Positions 12,350 through 24,803 are shown, counted from the stretch's first letter. The stretch is DNA of 64,000 nt from Paguma larvata (GCA_030068075.1 CM057844.1:18708001-18772000); one strand, 5' to 3'. Numbers and translations are program-made. The notes: generated by a model from the letters alone, not told the origin.

Positions 12350-12500
12350 TTCAGAGCTCAGTGGAATCCCCTCCTCCTCTAAGAGCAAGCAGCTCCTGGA
12401 TATCAGGGGTCTGGCTCACTCATCCAAGACTTGTACGACCTATCTCAATGGTAGACACAAAGTATGAAGCCAATTAAAAGTTGAATGAATGAATGAATGG
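12350..12500 (+). repeat. L2 3' end
   Basis: AGAGCAAGCAGCTCCTGGAT, CAGGGGTCTGGCTCACTCAT and AATTAAAAGTTGAATGAATG follow the L2 terminus. Confidence 0.65.
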
Positions 12501-12512
12501 ATGGATGGATGG
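12482..12512. repeat. Tetranucleotide (TGAA)n/(TGGA)n
   Basis: Four GAAT-type and four GGAT-type units at the L2 terminus. Confidence 0.85.
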
Positions 12513-14555
12513 TAGATCTGACCACAAGGACCTCAGGAGTCCAAGAAACTAGCAGCTCTCTAGGATTTGGAGTGCACAATGATAGGAATCCATTATCATC
12601 AATCCTGAATCCATTCACTTATTCAATATTAAATACGCTGAGCTTGTTGAGGTATAAGCAGGAAATAGCTTCATTTATCCATTTTCCTTTAAAATTGTTC
12701 AGTCTCTACCCCTAGGAAACATCCCAGACTAATTGACCACTTTCAACAATAAAACCAGTCTCATTTTGATACTGACTCATTGTTTAGCTATTGAAAGCCA
12801 AGTTCAGTCCATTCCAAGTCAAAACTCCAGTCTTGTGTACAATTCCAAGCATCAATTCTCCTTGTAGCTCATTCCTAAACTGTGGCTCAAGACCCTGTAA
12901 TGAGGAAGGGCGCTGGCAGCTGTCCTTCCCTTCCACCACTTCCTTCCTCCAATGGAACAAAGCAGGAGAAGGGGGGATTAGAGAAAATAGGGAAGGACCA
13001 ATGGACTTTGCTAGTGCTGTTTGTGGTTGTGCCTTGACTTTAAAGGTCTTCTATATGTGTAAGGCTCTCAACCTTGCTCCTGGTGGGATACACTGGGGAA
13101 TTCTTTGCAAGAATCTATGCAAGCCTCCACGTATCATTCTCTCATGTGGGCAATGGCAATGTACTCTCTGCATAACCTGCCTGCCTCCTCCTTTCTGATT
13201 CTTGCCCAACCAGTTCATCCCAAAATTTCTTCCTGCTGGAATCCCCTCACCTCCTGGGCAAAGTCCTGTCAAGTTTGCTTACAGCTGGTGACAGTCCATA
13301 GTATCCATTCACCCATCCTTTCTTCTCTAAATGAAGTGTGCTATCTTCCTTCACTCCTAGCCCTGCCATCAATCAATGCCAAAGAACATTCCACCTTTAG
13401 TATGACCTGGTAAGTCATGGACTCCAAAATGTTTCGCATAAATCCCCTAGTTCCAGGTTCACCCACGAACTCTTACCTCTCTCCTTCCCCATGACTGCAC
13501 CAAGATGAGTATAGGATTCTACATCCCAGCAGGTCACTAGGGAGGAAAAGGCCAGGTGAAAGAGTGTGGGAGAACCATGGAAAGTAGAGAGAAAACACCA
13601 CAGCAGCTCCCACTATACTGGGCTCTCCTTTCTCCCTGACTCCCCCATAATCATTTCAAATAGAGAGTTTTCATAAAGACATAGTGGTTGATGGCCACTG
13701 AACTTACTCTAATATTTTCTAATAAATCTAGTATAGGTATGTCTAGTAAGTCTGGCATAGGTGTCTCTCTTTGTAATGTAGGTAAATACATCTTACATCA
13801 TTCATTCCTTGGGAAGTGAGGGTAACTTTCATCTACTATCCTCACCTTCAAGGATTCACCAAAATTCCATGACTTCAGGAAAAGCCCTTTTATTTGGTTA
13901 GCTAGTTAGATATTCATTCATTCATTCACTCAGTCACTCACTCATCCATTTTTTAATTCAACACATTGTAAGAGTTCAGTATTGAGTGTGGCAGAGGGAG
14001 ACTTGACATAAGGAACCTAGATGGAAGATCTCAATAGGAGACAGCACCTGGTTCCAAGATCACACCAAACCATCAGTAATAATGGGCTTTAAAAGCAAAA
14101 ATGAAACAAAACAATATAACCAGTGGCCGTATTAATATATGTGAAGTTCAATTCTAGGGACATACCAACTACCCTTCCCTCTGAACTCACACACTGAGTA
14201 TTGGGTTCCATTTGGAACACGTTTCCATGAAGGATGTTGACACACTATAGTTGGTTGCCAGAAGTAGCTGTAGAGAATAGTGAAGGTCTGACAACTGTAC
14301 TCTAGGAAGAAGGGCTAGGTGAGTTCGCCCAAGAAAAGGGAGGCCAAAGGGAGAAGTGAAAATAGTAGCTGCTTTCTATATTTGAGTAGTAACTAGGCAC
14401 AAGGAGAGTAATATCAGAGAGTAGAATTACAAACAATGACAGAAGTTTTCCTGAAATACAGATTTGAGTCGTGTATATTAAACCACTTCCTAATACTCAG
14501 AATCATCTAATTATTTGCACAGTCTTCCAGTGAAGGTATAAACTAAGATCTGGTG
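12513..14555. other. Intergenic, nothing recognised apart from a short ATTC run
   Basis: Tetranucleotide ATTC units at 13912-13930. The 135-codon ORF at 12791-13198 has no recognisable domain. Confidence 0.5.
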
Positions 14556-14559
14556 GACC

Positions 14560-14745
14560 ATCTGTCAGGGTGTTTCTCTACTGCAATGGTCTTCCGACAG
14601 TATTTGTAGAACATGTTAAAATACAGATTCCTGGATGCCCCCTCCAGCCTTGAAAAAAGAAGCTCTGGAGTGAAGCCCAAGTGTCTGCGTGTTTCAATAA
14701 GCTCCACAGGTGATTCTGAAAGGTCAGTCGAGGACTGAGAACAAG
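14560..14745. repeat. hAT-type MER5-like element
   Basis: GTTAAAATACAGATTCCTGG, GCTCCACAGGTGATTCTGAA and GAGGACTGAGAACAAGG resemble MER5/MER20 elements; diverged. Confidence 0.6.
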
Positions 14746-14859
14746 GGCTCTGCAGGATGGGGAGACACACTATGGCCATTGCCAACTCCCAACTCGGACG
14801 ATTTTAAGAAATATTTGATAAGAAGTAAGTTGAGGTGTTCTAACTTAAAATAAGAGACT

Positions 14860-14960
14860 GGTGCACCTGATGGGCTCAGTTGATAGAGCATGCAACTCTT
14901 GATCTCATGGTTGTGAGTTCAAACTCGGTATTGGGCATGGAGCTTACTTTAAGAAAAAAT
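14860..14960 (+). mobile_element. Older short CAN SINE
   Basis: GGTGCACCTGATGGGCTCAG head, body to ATTGGGCATGGAGCTTAC, then A-rich tail. Lacks the CT-rich part of the neighbouring copy. Confidence 0.8.
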
Positions 14961-14963
14961 TTG

Positions 14964-15160
14964 GGGGCACCTGTATGGCTCAGTTGGTTAAGTATCCAAC
15001 TTTTGATCTCAGCGCAGGTCATGATCTCATGGTTTGTGGGATCAAGCCCCACATCGGGCTCTGTGCTGACTGCTTGGAACCTGCTTGGGATTCTCTCTCT
15101 CCTCTCTCTGCCCCTACCCCTGCCCCTATCTCTCAATAAATAAATGAACTTTTAAAAAGG
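14964..15160 (+). mobile_element. CAN SINE in tandem with the previous one
   Basis: Complete copy, head GGGGCACCTGTATGGCTCAG, inserted in the A-rich tail of the preceding element. Confidence 0.93.
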
Positions 15161-15992
15161 TTAGATTTCTTAAATACAAATTAAATTAAAAAGAATAAAG
15201 AACTGAATACACAAATTATCTCATAACCTTCCCCAAATCTTACCTGAAAAATAACAAAAATGTTTTTTAAAAGGCATAAACCACCTAAATAAAGACAGCA
15301 GGAGAGGAAATGACAGGCACCATGTTTTGGAAGCTGGGCAGCAGTAGGATGTGTGGTAACTGAGTTAGTAGACTTGAGAAAGTACAATCCACACTCGACA
15401 GTGGATTGACTCTTGGAAAATCCAAGACACAACCCACTTTGCTCAGCAGAACCTCCAAAAGCTTCAGAGGTAGGGTTAAGGGCAATGCTTAACACAGAAT
15501 TAGGTTGAGAATCTAGTCACAAAGCAAATAGACACCCAGATTCTTTACTCCAAAGAGTAAAGGATTTTTTCCCCCAGAGAGAACAAAGTGGAAACACCAG
15601 GCATAACCGAGGGCAGCAAGTACCATACTGAAAACAGGAACACTGGCAAAAATATGTTTACATACTGACTTTACACCCCAACCCTCTTTCTCCACTTATC
15701 CCCTGAATTCTGACAACAAGGGTCACATTGGTAGAACTAGGCAGAAAAGTTTTCTTGTCTGGAAATTGGCCTAGCCCAAAGAGAAAAGACCTAAATATAT
15801 TGATGTGTAGTTTCCTTAACAAAGTGACCCAGCCAGATCACTCTACAGTGAGACCCAAAATCAACAAGTGTCACCCACAAGCACAGACTTGTCATCATTC
15901 TTAGTGACATGCACTTCAAGGTGAGCAGAAAACCAAACATCTGAGGAAAGCCATACAGACACAAAAACCATAATTAGAAGAAAGTGAGTGAA
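15161..15992. other. Intergenic, nothing recognised
   Basis: The 104-codon minus ORF (15495-15181) shows no domain. Confidence 0.5.
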
Positions 15993-16110
15993 AGGATATA
16001 TATAATGTATATGTTATATAATATATTAAAATATATTCTTTTATATGTGCAATATAAATTAAATATATAATATTCTCCATATACATCTAAATAAATATAA
16101 TATATAATGT
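15993..16110. repeat. AT-rich low-complexity tract
   Basis: Mostly TA/ATAT words with rare C or G. Confidence 0.8.
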
Positions 16111-16139
16111 CCATGGCAATTCAATTCCTCTTACACATG

Positions 16140-16440
16140 TGCACTGGGAGGCATAAATAGAATATTATGAAGCAAAATTGTTTCTAATTTTAAAAAGAGG
16201 AGGAGGCCAGATACAACCTAACTGCCCATTGGCAAGAGAATGGATCAATAAATTGTGGTTATATTCATAAAGTGGAATACTACATGGCAAGGGTTTTAAT
16301 TTTTTGTTATAATTATATTTTTGAATCTATAGCAGGAAAATGATTAGAGCTCAGTTATACCTATTACTGGACAAATCTCAAAATCAATAGTGATTGAAAC
16401 AAGTAAGTCACAGAGGGACACACATTTCACCTACTACAAG
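16140..16440 (+). mobile_element. Old L1 3' fragment
   Basis: CCTAACTGCCCATTGGCAAG, TGGATCAATAAATTGTGG and GTGGAATACTACATGGCAA are L1 ORF2 end motifs. Confidence 0.75.
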
Positions 16441-17855
16441 ACTCCCGGTGAATTCCTCTGCCTGGAAGAAATGTAACTTTCAAGTCAGGCACTTCATGTT
16501 TCCATCTGAAGCAGCTTTGGGAAATCTCTCACCACCAACTTCCAGGGCTTAGCCCATTTGGCCACAAAAGGGAAGAGGTTAGAGAGGGAAGCTTTGAAGG
16601 CTAGCTTGTTAAATGAACACTTGGAAACTTTACGTGACGGGGTTCAGCTCTGTTCCCAAACACAAACCAGGGGTTTAATCCAGAATTCCACTCTTAGGGT
16701 GTTCATTTATACCAAGTCTTTCACGATGTTCTCAGGGCCCCACCCTGGCATGGCCTTTAGATACTGAAAGGCAGCTACTCCTGTAGGCATATGGCAGGAC
16801 AGTAATTCCCCCCACCTTTCCGTCCATTTTACCTATGGCCTGTACCTGGCCTGGACAGGTGTACCTCCCGCATTCGCTGCCGCAGATGGTGCCGTGATGT
16901 CACACAAGCATTGCCTCATCTCTACCCCTGCCAGCCCTCCAGGAACCCAGATGCACACATTAGGAGAAACATGGGGTGGGTGGTAGGGGTGAGGGGACCA
17001 AATTCTGAATTGACAGAAATGAAACCTGAAATGACCAAAAATCTTCAAATAACTATATTTGCCTGAAAGTGACTGGAGTAAGTTTTATGTATTAAGGTGG
17101 AAAGTACTGCCATCTTGGTTTGGCTTACTCTAGAAGCAAACCCTGGGGCAAAGATCTAAGTGTAAGTGGCTTATTTAGGGGTGGTCTCAGAAAAACACTG
17201 GTATAAGGGTAGGGAGGTGAGACAGTGAAGGGAAGGAGGCCCACCAAGAATGTGTCATTGAGCAGATTACTGCTGTTGGCAACTGGGGCTCAACCTCAGA
17301 GATATCTGGAAGCCCGCGTAGAGCTTCTCTTGAAGTTCTTGCCCACCATCAATGGGAATAAGGAAGCTGAGCCAGTCAGTGGTCAAGTCTGCACTCGGGC
17401 CAGCCCCTTGGTTCTTCCAGCCCGCGCTGTGCAACAGGAGTAGCCAGAGCACATCCCCAGGCGAAAAGGCGCAGCAGGAAGCCATAGGGTTAGCCTGCAC
17501 TGGAACAGGGAATGCTGAGGCGGATGTGGGGTACGACAACAGTGTCTGCTACAGAGGCTCCGGATGACCAAGTTCATTTTTGGAAAACAAAGGAAATTTC
17601 AATTTTGCCCTTCGGAGTTCTGTGGCCTTGAATTAGGGTTTCAGGTCACATGAAAAATCAACAGAAAATACAGAGTCCCCATGGACCTCCAGAGTGGTAC
17701 ATTTATTCTGGTTAATGAACTGACCTTGACACATCACTGCCACCCGAAGTACATGGTTTACCTTAGAGTTCACTCCTGATGTTGTATATTCTGTGTCTTT
17801 AGACCAATGTATAATGACATACATCCACCGCTACGGCATGGTTTCACTGCCCTGA
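16441..17855. other. Intergenic, possibly an old LTR-like repeat at 17120-17560
   Basis: 17120-17560 has a repeat-like texture (CAAACCCTGGGGCAAAGATC, CTTGGTTCTTCCAGCCC) but I cannot assign it. Remainder unrecognised. Confidence 0.35.
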
Positions 17856-17859
17856 AAAT

Positions 17860-18470
17860 CTTCTGTGCTCTTGGTTCTCATCTCTCCTTCTCCCCAACCC
17901 CTGGCAACTACTGATCCTTTTATCACCCCGGTGATTCTGCCTTTCCCAGGATGTCACGTCGTTGGAATCATACAACATGTAGTCTTTTCAGATTGGCCTC
18001 TTTCCCTTAGTAATATGCGTTTAGTGTTCCCCCATGTCTTTTCATGGCTTGATAACTCATTTCAATAATATTCCATTGTCTGGGTGGACCACGGTTTAGC
18101 CACTTAGCTACTGAAGGACAGCTTGTTGGCTTCCATGTTTGGACAATGAACAAATGAATAAAGCCACTGTGAACATCCACATGCAGATTTTTGTGCAGAC
18201 GTAAGTTCTCAACTCCTTTGGGCAAGTGCCAAGGAAGGAGCCCAAGCGCTAGATTGGATGCTTAGAATATGTTTAGTTTTGGAGGAAACCACTGTACTGT
18301 CTTCCAAGCAGCCGTACACACCATTTTATATGTCTGCCAGCAAAGAAACGAGAGTTCCTGTCAGTACATATCTTTCCCAGCATTTTCTGCTGTCAGTGTT
18401 CTGAATTTGGACCATTCTAATAGTTGTGCAGTTGTATTTCAATTAATTTAATGATAATTTTAAATGTATT
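17860..18470 (-). mobile_element. Old L1 fragment, antisense
   Basis: CCCTGGCAACTACTGATCC, CAATAATATTCCATTGTCTG, TGTGAACATCCACATGCAG and AACTCCTTTGGGCAAGTGCC follow the reversed L1 ORF2/3' UTR order. Confidence 0.85.
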
Positions 18471-18490
18471 TGTTAATGTGATTTAAGATT

Positions 18491-18511
18491 AAAAAATTTT
18501 TTGAGAGACAG

Positions 18512-18550
<39 letters not shown>

Positions 18551-18706
18551 GCAGGGGGAAGGCAGAGAGAGAGGGGAACAGAGATCTGAAGCAGGCTCTG
18601 TGCTGACAGCAGAGAGCTTGACGTGGGGCTTGCACTCACGAATTGAGAGATCATGACTGAGCTGAAGCCAGAGCTTCACTGACTGAGCCATCCAGGTGCC
18701 CTTATA
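18491..18706 (-). mobile_element. CAN SINE
   Basis: Includes (GA)n. TSD ATTTAAGATT at 18481-18490 and 18707-18716. Confidence 0.94.
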
Positions 18707-18716
18707 ATTTAAGATT

Positions 18717-19140
18717 TTTAAAAATGTTTCCCAACATTAAATGTCTCCTCCATAAGGGGAGGAGAAAGTTGGCCTCTGTCCTCCAGCCTCCACATAAGAA
18801 TTAAATGGAAGAAGGGTGCCTTAAGCCTGAGGGATGATGAGAAGGGGCAGGAAGTGTCCTCTCCTTGAAGAACTGCTGTTTCCACCTTCTGGCCTCATTC
18901 CTCCTCTTCCTCACTTCTGTCTTCCCTCTTCTGACTGCACTCAGAGGCTAACATTTATAGAACAGTTACCATACATCAGACTCAACAGATGTGAAGTACC
19001 ACGATTATATTATTATCCCAGAACATTCCAAAACATTTGATAGCAACTTTAAATAGAAATTTAGTGTATTTTAAGTGGTTCCATAAGGAGACAGTGAAAA
19101 CAGATGCCATGGGGGAAAAGTGCGGGTAGACAATTTATTT
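18717..19140. other. Intergenic, nothing recognised
   Basis: No gene or named repeat. Confidence 0.5.
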
Positions 19141-19342
19141 ATTTATTTAAAAAAATTTTTTTAATGTTTATTTTTGAGAGAGAGAGAGAGCACAAGTGGG
19201 AGAGAGGCAGAGAGAGAGGGAGACACAGAATCTGAATCAGACTCCAGGCTCTGAGCTGTCAGCACAGAGCGCAACGTGGGTCTCGAACCCATGAACCGTG
19301 AGATCATGACCTGAGCTTTCGACTGAGCCACCCAGGCGTCCT
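19141..19342 (-). mobile_element. CAN SINE
   Basis: Complete antisense copy, head at 19342; tail in the TTTATTTATTTA run. Confidence 0.92.
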
Positions 19343-19666
19343 ATTGGGTTTATTTAGCAACATGATTCCATTCCAGAGTCCTCTGCTTGTGGGTGACATG
19401 GAGTCATCGAAGCTGCCACATTTGATCCACTAGGAAGTGTGCAGTGGTAACACAGACATTCGTGTGCTGCTGGGGACGTTTTCCTGATTTGTTATCCTAA
19501 ACACCTAGAGAGTTCACTGACAGGTCGGTGGGGCTAACTCACCAGATCCCCCACCTGCAGTTGGATGTGAATATGCACAGTATAGGAAATGGGAGCAAGT
19601 TTGGATAAATTTCCACCTTGGTGACCCTCCCAATTTCAAAAATAATAAGTGTGGGAAAGGAAACTC
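19343..19666. other. Intergenic, nothing recognised
   Basis: No gene or named repeat. Confidence 0.5.
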
Positions 19667-19680
19667 AAGAACATATACAA

Positions 19681-19815
19681 CGAGTTTGAGCCCCACATCG
19701 GGCTCTGCGCTGATAGCTCGCAGCCTGGAACCTGCCTTGGATTCTATGTCTCCCTCTCTCTCTGTCCCTCTGCTGCTGGTGCTCTCTCTCTCTAAAAAAT
19801 AAATAAACATAAAAA
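19681..19815 (+). mobile_element. 5'-truncated CAN SINE with its own TSD
   Basis: Starts at CGAGTTTGAGCCCCACATCG, so the first part of the tRNA head is absent. TSD AAGAACRTATACAA at 19667-19680 and 19816-19829 shows it was inserted already truncated. Confidence 0.9.
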
Positions 19816-19868
19816 AAGAACGTATACAAGGATGTGTATACACAAACAGACATATATGCATACATACA

Positions 19869-20050
19869 GGGCTCATGGTTCGTGAGTTCGAGCCCTAGCT
19901 TGGGCTCTGTGCTGACAGCTCAGAGCCTGAAGCCTGCTTCGGATTCTGTGTTTCCCTCTCTCTCTGCCCCTCCCCTGATTGTGCTCTCTCTCTCTCTCTC
20001 TCTCAAAAATAAATAAATGAACATTAAAAAAATATTTTTTAAATAAAAAA
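19869..20050 (+). mobile_element. 5'-truncated CAN SINE
   Basis: Starts at GGCTCATGGTTCGTGAGTTC; body, (CT)n and tail complete. TSD unclear. Confidence 0.88.
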
Positions 20051-20054
20051 ATAC

Positions 20055-20715
20055 ATAAATCACAAGCAGGATATTAACATCGGTACAGTCAAGATATGGA
20101 ACATTCCCATCACCATAAGATGTTACTCCTTTAGAGTCACACCTGCCCCCCTCTCATCCTTACCTCTTCCTTGCCCCCCCTCCTCCCCCCCCCAGGAACC
20201 TCTCCATTTCCATAATTTTGTCCTTTAGAGAATGCTATACAAATGGAATTCTACAGTATAGGAAATGGGGTTGACTTTAGGATTGCGTCGTTCTCTGGGG
20301 ATTCCTCCAGGTTGTTGCCTGCACTGCCTGTCAACATGTCTTAGTGCTGAGTAGTAGCATTCCGCACCATGGGCGCACCACCGTATACTCAACCAGTGAA
20401 GGGATCTGAGTTGTTCCATTTTCAGAGAATTACAAAAACAGCTGCAGGAACTCTCATGAGCAGGCTCCTGTGTAAACACATTTTCATTTCTCGGAGATAA
20501 ATGCCCAGGAGTACGATAGCTGGATGCTACAATAATCACATAGTTCTCATATTTTAAGAAACTACCAAACTGTTTTCCAGAATGGCCATACCATTTTACA
20601 TTCCCAGCAGCAGCATAGGAATGATCTAATTTTCCCAAATTCTCAGGAGTATTTTGTGCTATCACAATTTAAGTATTCTGATAGGTGTATAGTGATATCT
20701 CATTGTGGTTTAGGC
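20055..20715 (-). mobile_element. Old L1 fragment, antisense
   Basis: ACATTCCCATCACCATAAGA, CAAACTGTTTTCCAGAATGG and ATTTTACATTCCCAGCAGC are reversed L1 motifs. Includes a C-rich tract at 20168-20193. Confidence 0.85.
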
Positions 20716-21149
20716 ATAATTTGGGAATAGGGATCCCAGGCTGTCATGCACTCACAAATCTCCGTCACCCAGTCGGCCTCCCCACTCAGCCCTGTGCTCA
20801 CAGAGTCCCCCACTCAGGCCAGAGACACACTCAGCTCTATACATCATGGAGGCCAGGAATTGCAGGGGCCTGTCCTGACTCTTCCAGGGACTGGGGATGG
20901 GGAGGGGAGTGTTGTCATTTTTCAACACCTTCCTTCTCCTGCATACGTGGAGATGAGGAGGGTCACCCTAGATACCCTTCCAGCTAATAAGAGCTCCTTC
21001 AAGATCAAATAAAATGGAAATCTCAAAGAGACATTACACACTTCCCAGCTTCTTAACATTTTATAAAAGACTCAGGATCACTTTGTGTGCTCATCCATGC
21101 CCCATGGATGTATAGTTTTCTTTTACACAAAGCTAAGGCACTAGTGTGG
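20716..21149. other. Intergenic, nothing recognised
   Basis: No gene or named repeat. Confidence 0.5.
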
Positions 21150-21500
21150 AGTACAGTATAATGTAATGGTTAAGATTATAGAGGAATGCCAATGGAAGCC
21201 AGTGTGCTTAGGTTGAAAGTATCAATTCCCAGCTTCCAGCATATTGCCTTGGACAAAAGTACCTAACTCCTCAGTGTCTCTTTTTCCCCATGGCTCCTGT
21301 GAATGCTGCCAGCATAAGCTGGGATCATTCTTATGAAGAGTTTAGTGCAGTCCACAGCACACAATAGGACACAATAAATGTTAACTTAGCTGACCATTTT
21401 AGGCTGCTTACTCTATGCAAAGCACGGCTCTCGTAGATTTACTTAAATTATCTCTTAATTCTCAGAGTGACCCCATGGAGCAAAGGGTAAATTTTCATAG
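21150..21500 (+). repeat. MIR
   Basis: TAATGTAATGGTTAAGATTA, TACCTAACTCCTCAGTGTC and CACAATAAATGTTAACTTAG follow the MIR order; a second MIR-like piece may follow. Confidence 0.75.
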
Positions 21501-22329
21501 AAGATGGAACTCAGTCTTGGGGAGACTCTTCTTTGTGCTGGACATTGTGTTAGGTGATGCAAAGAAGGAAAATAAGACACTCTCTCAGCATTGACCAGTT
21601 TGTGGAAGAAACAGTAAGAAAACAAAGCAGTGATCATCCGAGTGATGGATGAGTGTGTTTCCAGACAGAAAACCAGTTCCAAACTAAGGTTAGCCAGCTC
21701 GCAAATTGAAAATCAACAGTCGAGAGACAGGTGATGGTGGGAAAGGAAGGATTGCTTTAATTCAGAGGTAGGGAACCTGGCAAGATGGTGGACTAATGTC
21801 TCAAAGACCACCTTCCTCATCCGAGGGAAGTTGGAAGGCTAAAAGGGGAAGGCACAGGGAAAGGAAGGGGGTGATGTGCAGAAGGAGCAGGTGCCCAGGT
21901 CATTAGTCATATGTTGACATGACCCTGAACAGACTTCCTGGAAACCATGGCAACAGTTTTTGAATGTATTCGGGCCTTATCTTCTGGGAAAGTTTGGTCC
22001 TTCACTCAAGGCCAGTGGTCTGCAAATCTCAAAGTAAGTTAGTTCTGCTCAAGGTACTTAGGTCTGCAAGCAAGGAGAGCATAAACTTGAAGCAAGTTAA
22101 CCCTTGAGACTGGGTGCAGTGCTGTTATAAGTGGCAGTGAAAGCATAGAGCACCAAGCCTTTCGTGGGCTCATGGAGTGAAGTATGAACAAATCTATCCT
22201 TCCTCCTCTTTCAGTGCGCCCCCCATGACACATGTCCAGTTTCCACAGACCCGTGTTTCTGTTTCTGACCCTTCTATTACGTCTCATGTCTAGTTGTCTC
22301 TCCTGTGACAGTATCACAGTGCCTTCATG
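21501..22329. other. Intergenic, nothing recognised
   Basis: No gene or named repeat. Confidence 0.5.
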
Positions 22330-22640
22330 ATTCTGACCTTTTGATAAGTCTTGATATGCAGTAAAGCAGGACCCCTCCGCTACCTTGCTCTTTCTCTGTC
22401 AAGAGTGTCTTAACTATTCTTGGCTCTTTACTCTTCCATGCAAATTTTCAAATCAGCTCATTGGGTTCCAGGATAACTTTATTGGAATTTTTGGTGGAAT
22501 TACATTGTGTCCATAGCTCAGTCCTGGGGAAATTGACCCAGGCATGGCATTGCATCTTCCTAGTCATAAACATATGCAATTATTTAGATATTCCTTAACA
22601 TCTTGCAGCAAAGTTTCATCATTTTTCCCATAATAAATCT
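22330..22640 (-). mobile_element. Old L1 fragment, antisense
   Basis: ACTATTCTTGGCTCTTTAC, TTTATTGGAATTTTTGGTGG and GGCATTGCATCTTCCTAGTC are reversed ORF2 motifs. Confidence 0.7.
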
Positions 22641-23240
22641 TGCTTTGACAAATGAAAAATCTGAGTTTACATGGAAAGCCTCCTTATCTTAATTTCCAAA
22701 ATGCTCGTAGAGTTAACACTGGTTTTCATTAGTAAATTGGCTGCCGCTAAAGCACTCTCCAGAAGAGCTCTTCAGTTTAAGTTCTCATCAGTGAGGAGAA
22801 AAGGCTGGGAGATAACATCGCTCCCAGGAAGTTTTTAATTAGTTAATTTTCTCATCTGCTTGTTCAAGGAGAAAAGAAAACGCTCACTGCCTAGGCAGTG
22901 CTCAAGGATTTAAACAGGTTTTCAGAAGTTATATTCTTTCAGTTTTCTAACAGACACTTCTACTCCATGCACTTGGCACCATGCTGGAGACTCCCAGGAT
23001 GCAGGCAGGAAACATATCGTACTTGGTCCCTGTCCTCTCAGAATTTACAACGTCCCGATAGAGACGAGTCACCACTGAGTTGTTCTAAACTCACAGCCCA
23101 CAGCTTCAAGTGTCCCAAACACTGATTCCAGTTTGTTCTTCCCATTTGGTCCAAGGCAAACTTTTGATCATGCCTTAAAATATGGTTCTTCTCTATCGCC
23201 ACAATATATGTTAGAAAAAAACTATTGCCATTTCACTCCT
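22641..23240. other. Intergenic, nothing recognised
   Basis: No gene or named repeat. Confidence 0.5.
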
Positions 23241-23244
23241 TTTT

Positions 23245-23428
23245 CTTACTCGAGAGAGAGAGAGAGAAGGGGAGAAGGGCAGAGGGAGAGAGAGAGAGAG
23301 AGAGAATCTCAAACAGGCTTCATGCTCAGCACAGAGCCCGATGAGGGGCTCAATCCCATAACCCTGGGATCATGACCTGAGCCAAAATGAAGAGTCATGC
23401 TCAACCGACTAAGCCACCCGGGTGCCCC
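23245..23428 (-). mobile_element. CAN SINE
   Basis: (GA)n, body and head GGGGCACCCGGGTGGCTTAG (complement) at 23428. Confidence 0.92.
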
Positions 23429-23832
23429 TGCACCCTTTTTTAAATGGAACTAATGGTTTCCCTTTTCAGTCTATCTCTCCTTCATAGGGAAGGAGCTGAG
23501 GGCCTCCTCAAGTCATTGATTGAATTTTTTCCTAGCGTGTGTATTTCTTGTATGGTGTCGGGTAGTATTTCTATCATACACCTTTATCTCTAATTGAGGA
23601 ACAAAAGGATTAGCTTGCTGCTAAAGGAACTTTATGTCGGCATTTAAGGAGATATATTTCGGAGGAGGGAGTTTAACAAAAGGGAGAGAACTTGAAATCT
23701 AGTGGCCATGTACAGCCCCAAAGAGAAAAAGACTGAAGTTGCCCCATTTGCATTGACAAAATTATAAGCCTGGAGCATGGGATAAAGGAGAAGGGGTGCA
23801 TATCCCTCCCCCTTGCTGCAACTTCGCAAAGG
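23429..23832. other. Intergenic, nothing recognised
   Basis: No gene or named repeat. Confidence 0.5.
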
Positions 23833-23845
23833 AAAAATAATTTGA

Positions 23846-24005
23846 GGGGCGCCTGGGTGGCTCAGTGGTTAAGCATTCGACTTCAGCTTGGGTCATGATC
23901 TCGCAGTTCATGGATTCAAGCCCCACATCAGGCTCTGTGTTGACAGCTCTGAGCCTGGAGTTTGGTTCAGATTCTATATCTCCTTCTCTCTCTGCCCATC
24001 CCCTG

Positions 24006-24077
<72 letters not shown>

Positions 24078-24107
24078 CTCTCTCTCTGAAAAATAAATAA
24101 AACATTA
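23846..24107 (+). mobile_element. CAN SINE with internal (CA)n(CT)n expansion
   Basis: Head GGGGCGCCTGGGTGGCTCAG; TSD AAAAATAATTTGA at 23833-23845 and 24108-24120. About 34 bases of CA (24008-24041) then CT replace the usual short CT segment. Confidence 0.96.
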
Positions 24108-24362
24108 AAAAATAATTTGAAACTATGAAATATGATTTAAGTGACAAAAAGTGTATTACATACACATTTTGTAGGCAGGTAAGTTGTGACACATAAGTTA
24201 TATTTCCATTCTGAAACAACACAGAAATTATAAATCTTTCCTCAAGGTAAAAAAGAAAATGTAAGAACCCTTTGGTATAACTCAGCCACCTACATCATTC
24301 AGATTCTGCCATTAGCCATATGTGACCATTTACATTTTAATTAAAGGAAATTTTTCAATGCT

Positions 24363-24539
24363 TAATTTTTATTTATTTTGAGAGAAAGAGAGAGAGTGGG
24401 AGAGGATGAGGTGGGAAAGGCAGAGAGAATCCCAAGCAGGCTCTGTGCCATCAGTATGGAGCCCATCGTGGGGCTCGATGTCACAAACTATAAGATCATG
24501 ACCTGAACTGAAATCAAGGGTCAGACACCCAAGCATCCC
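24363..24539 (-). mobile_element. CAN SINE
   Basis: Antisense SINE with divergent head near 24539 (complement GGGATGCTTGGGTGTCTGAC). Confidence 0.85.
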
Positions 24540-24573
24540 TCAATTAAACAAAATTTTAAACTCAGTTCCTCAG

Positions 24574-24669
24574 GGGGCACCTGGATGGCTCAGTTTGTTA
24601 AGCATTTAACTCTTGTCATGAGATGGAGCCCAACATCAGGCTCTGAGCTGAGGGTAGAGCCTGCTTGGG

Positions 24670-24730
<61 letters not shown>

Positions 24731-24795
24731 GCTCCTGCCCCACTTGCTCATGCATGCACGCACTCTCTCTTTTTCAAGATAAATTAATTAATCAA
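24574..24795 (+). mobile_element. CAN SINE with expanded (CT)n, carrying the L1 in its tail
   Basis: Head GGGGCACCTGGATGGCTCAG, short body, about 40 bases of CT, tail AAATTAATTAATCAAAAAAA. The L1 inserted at this tail. Likely short TSD TTCCTCAG at 24566-24573 and again after the L1 at 28049. Confidence 0.88.
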
Positions 24796-24803
24796 AAAAA
24801 TTC

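Noticed and set aside
14876..15143. ORFs on either strand here, and many 60-70 codon ORFs with the MAQLVK.. or similar start across the window
   Set aside because: They are antisense or sense reading of CAN SINE heads and bodies, which recur with the same peptide at many SINE positions.
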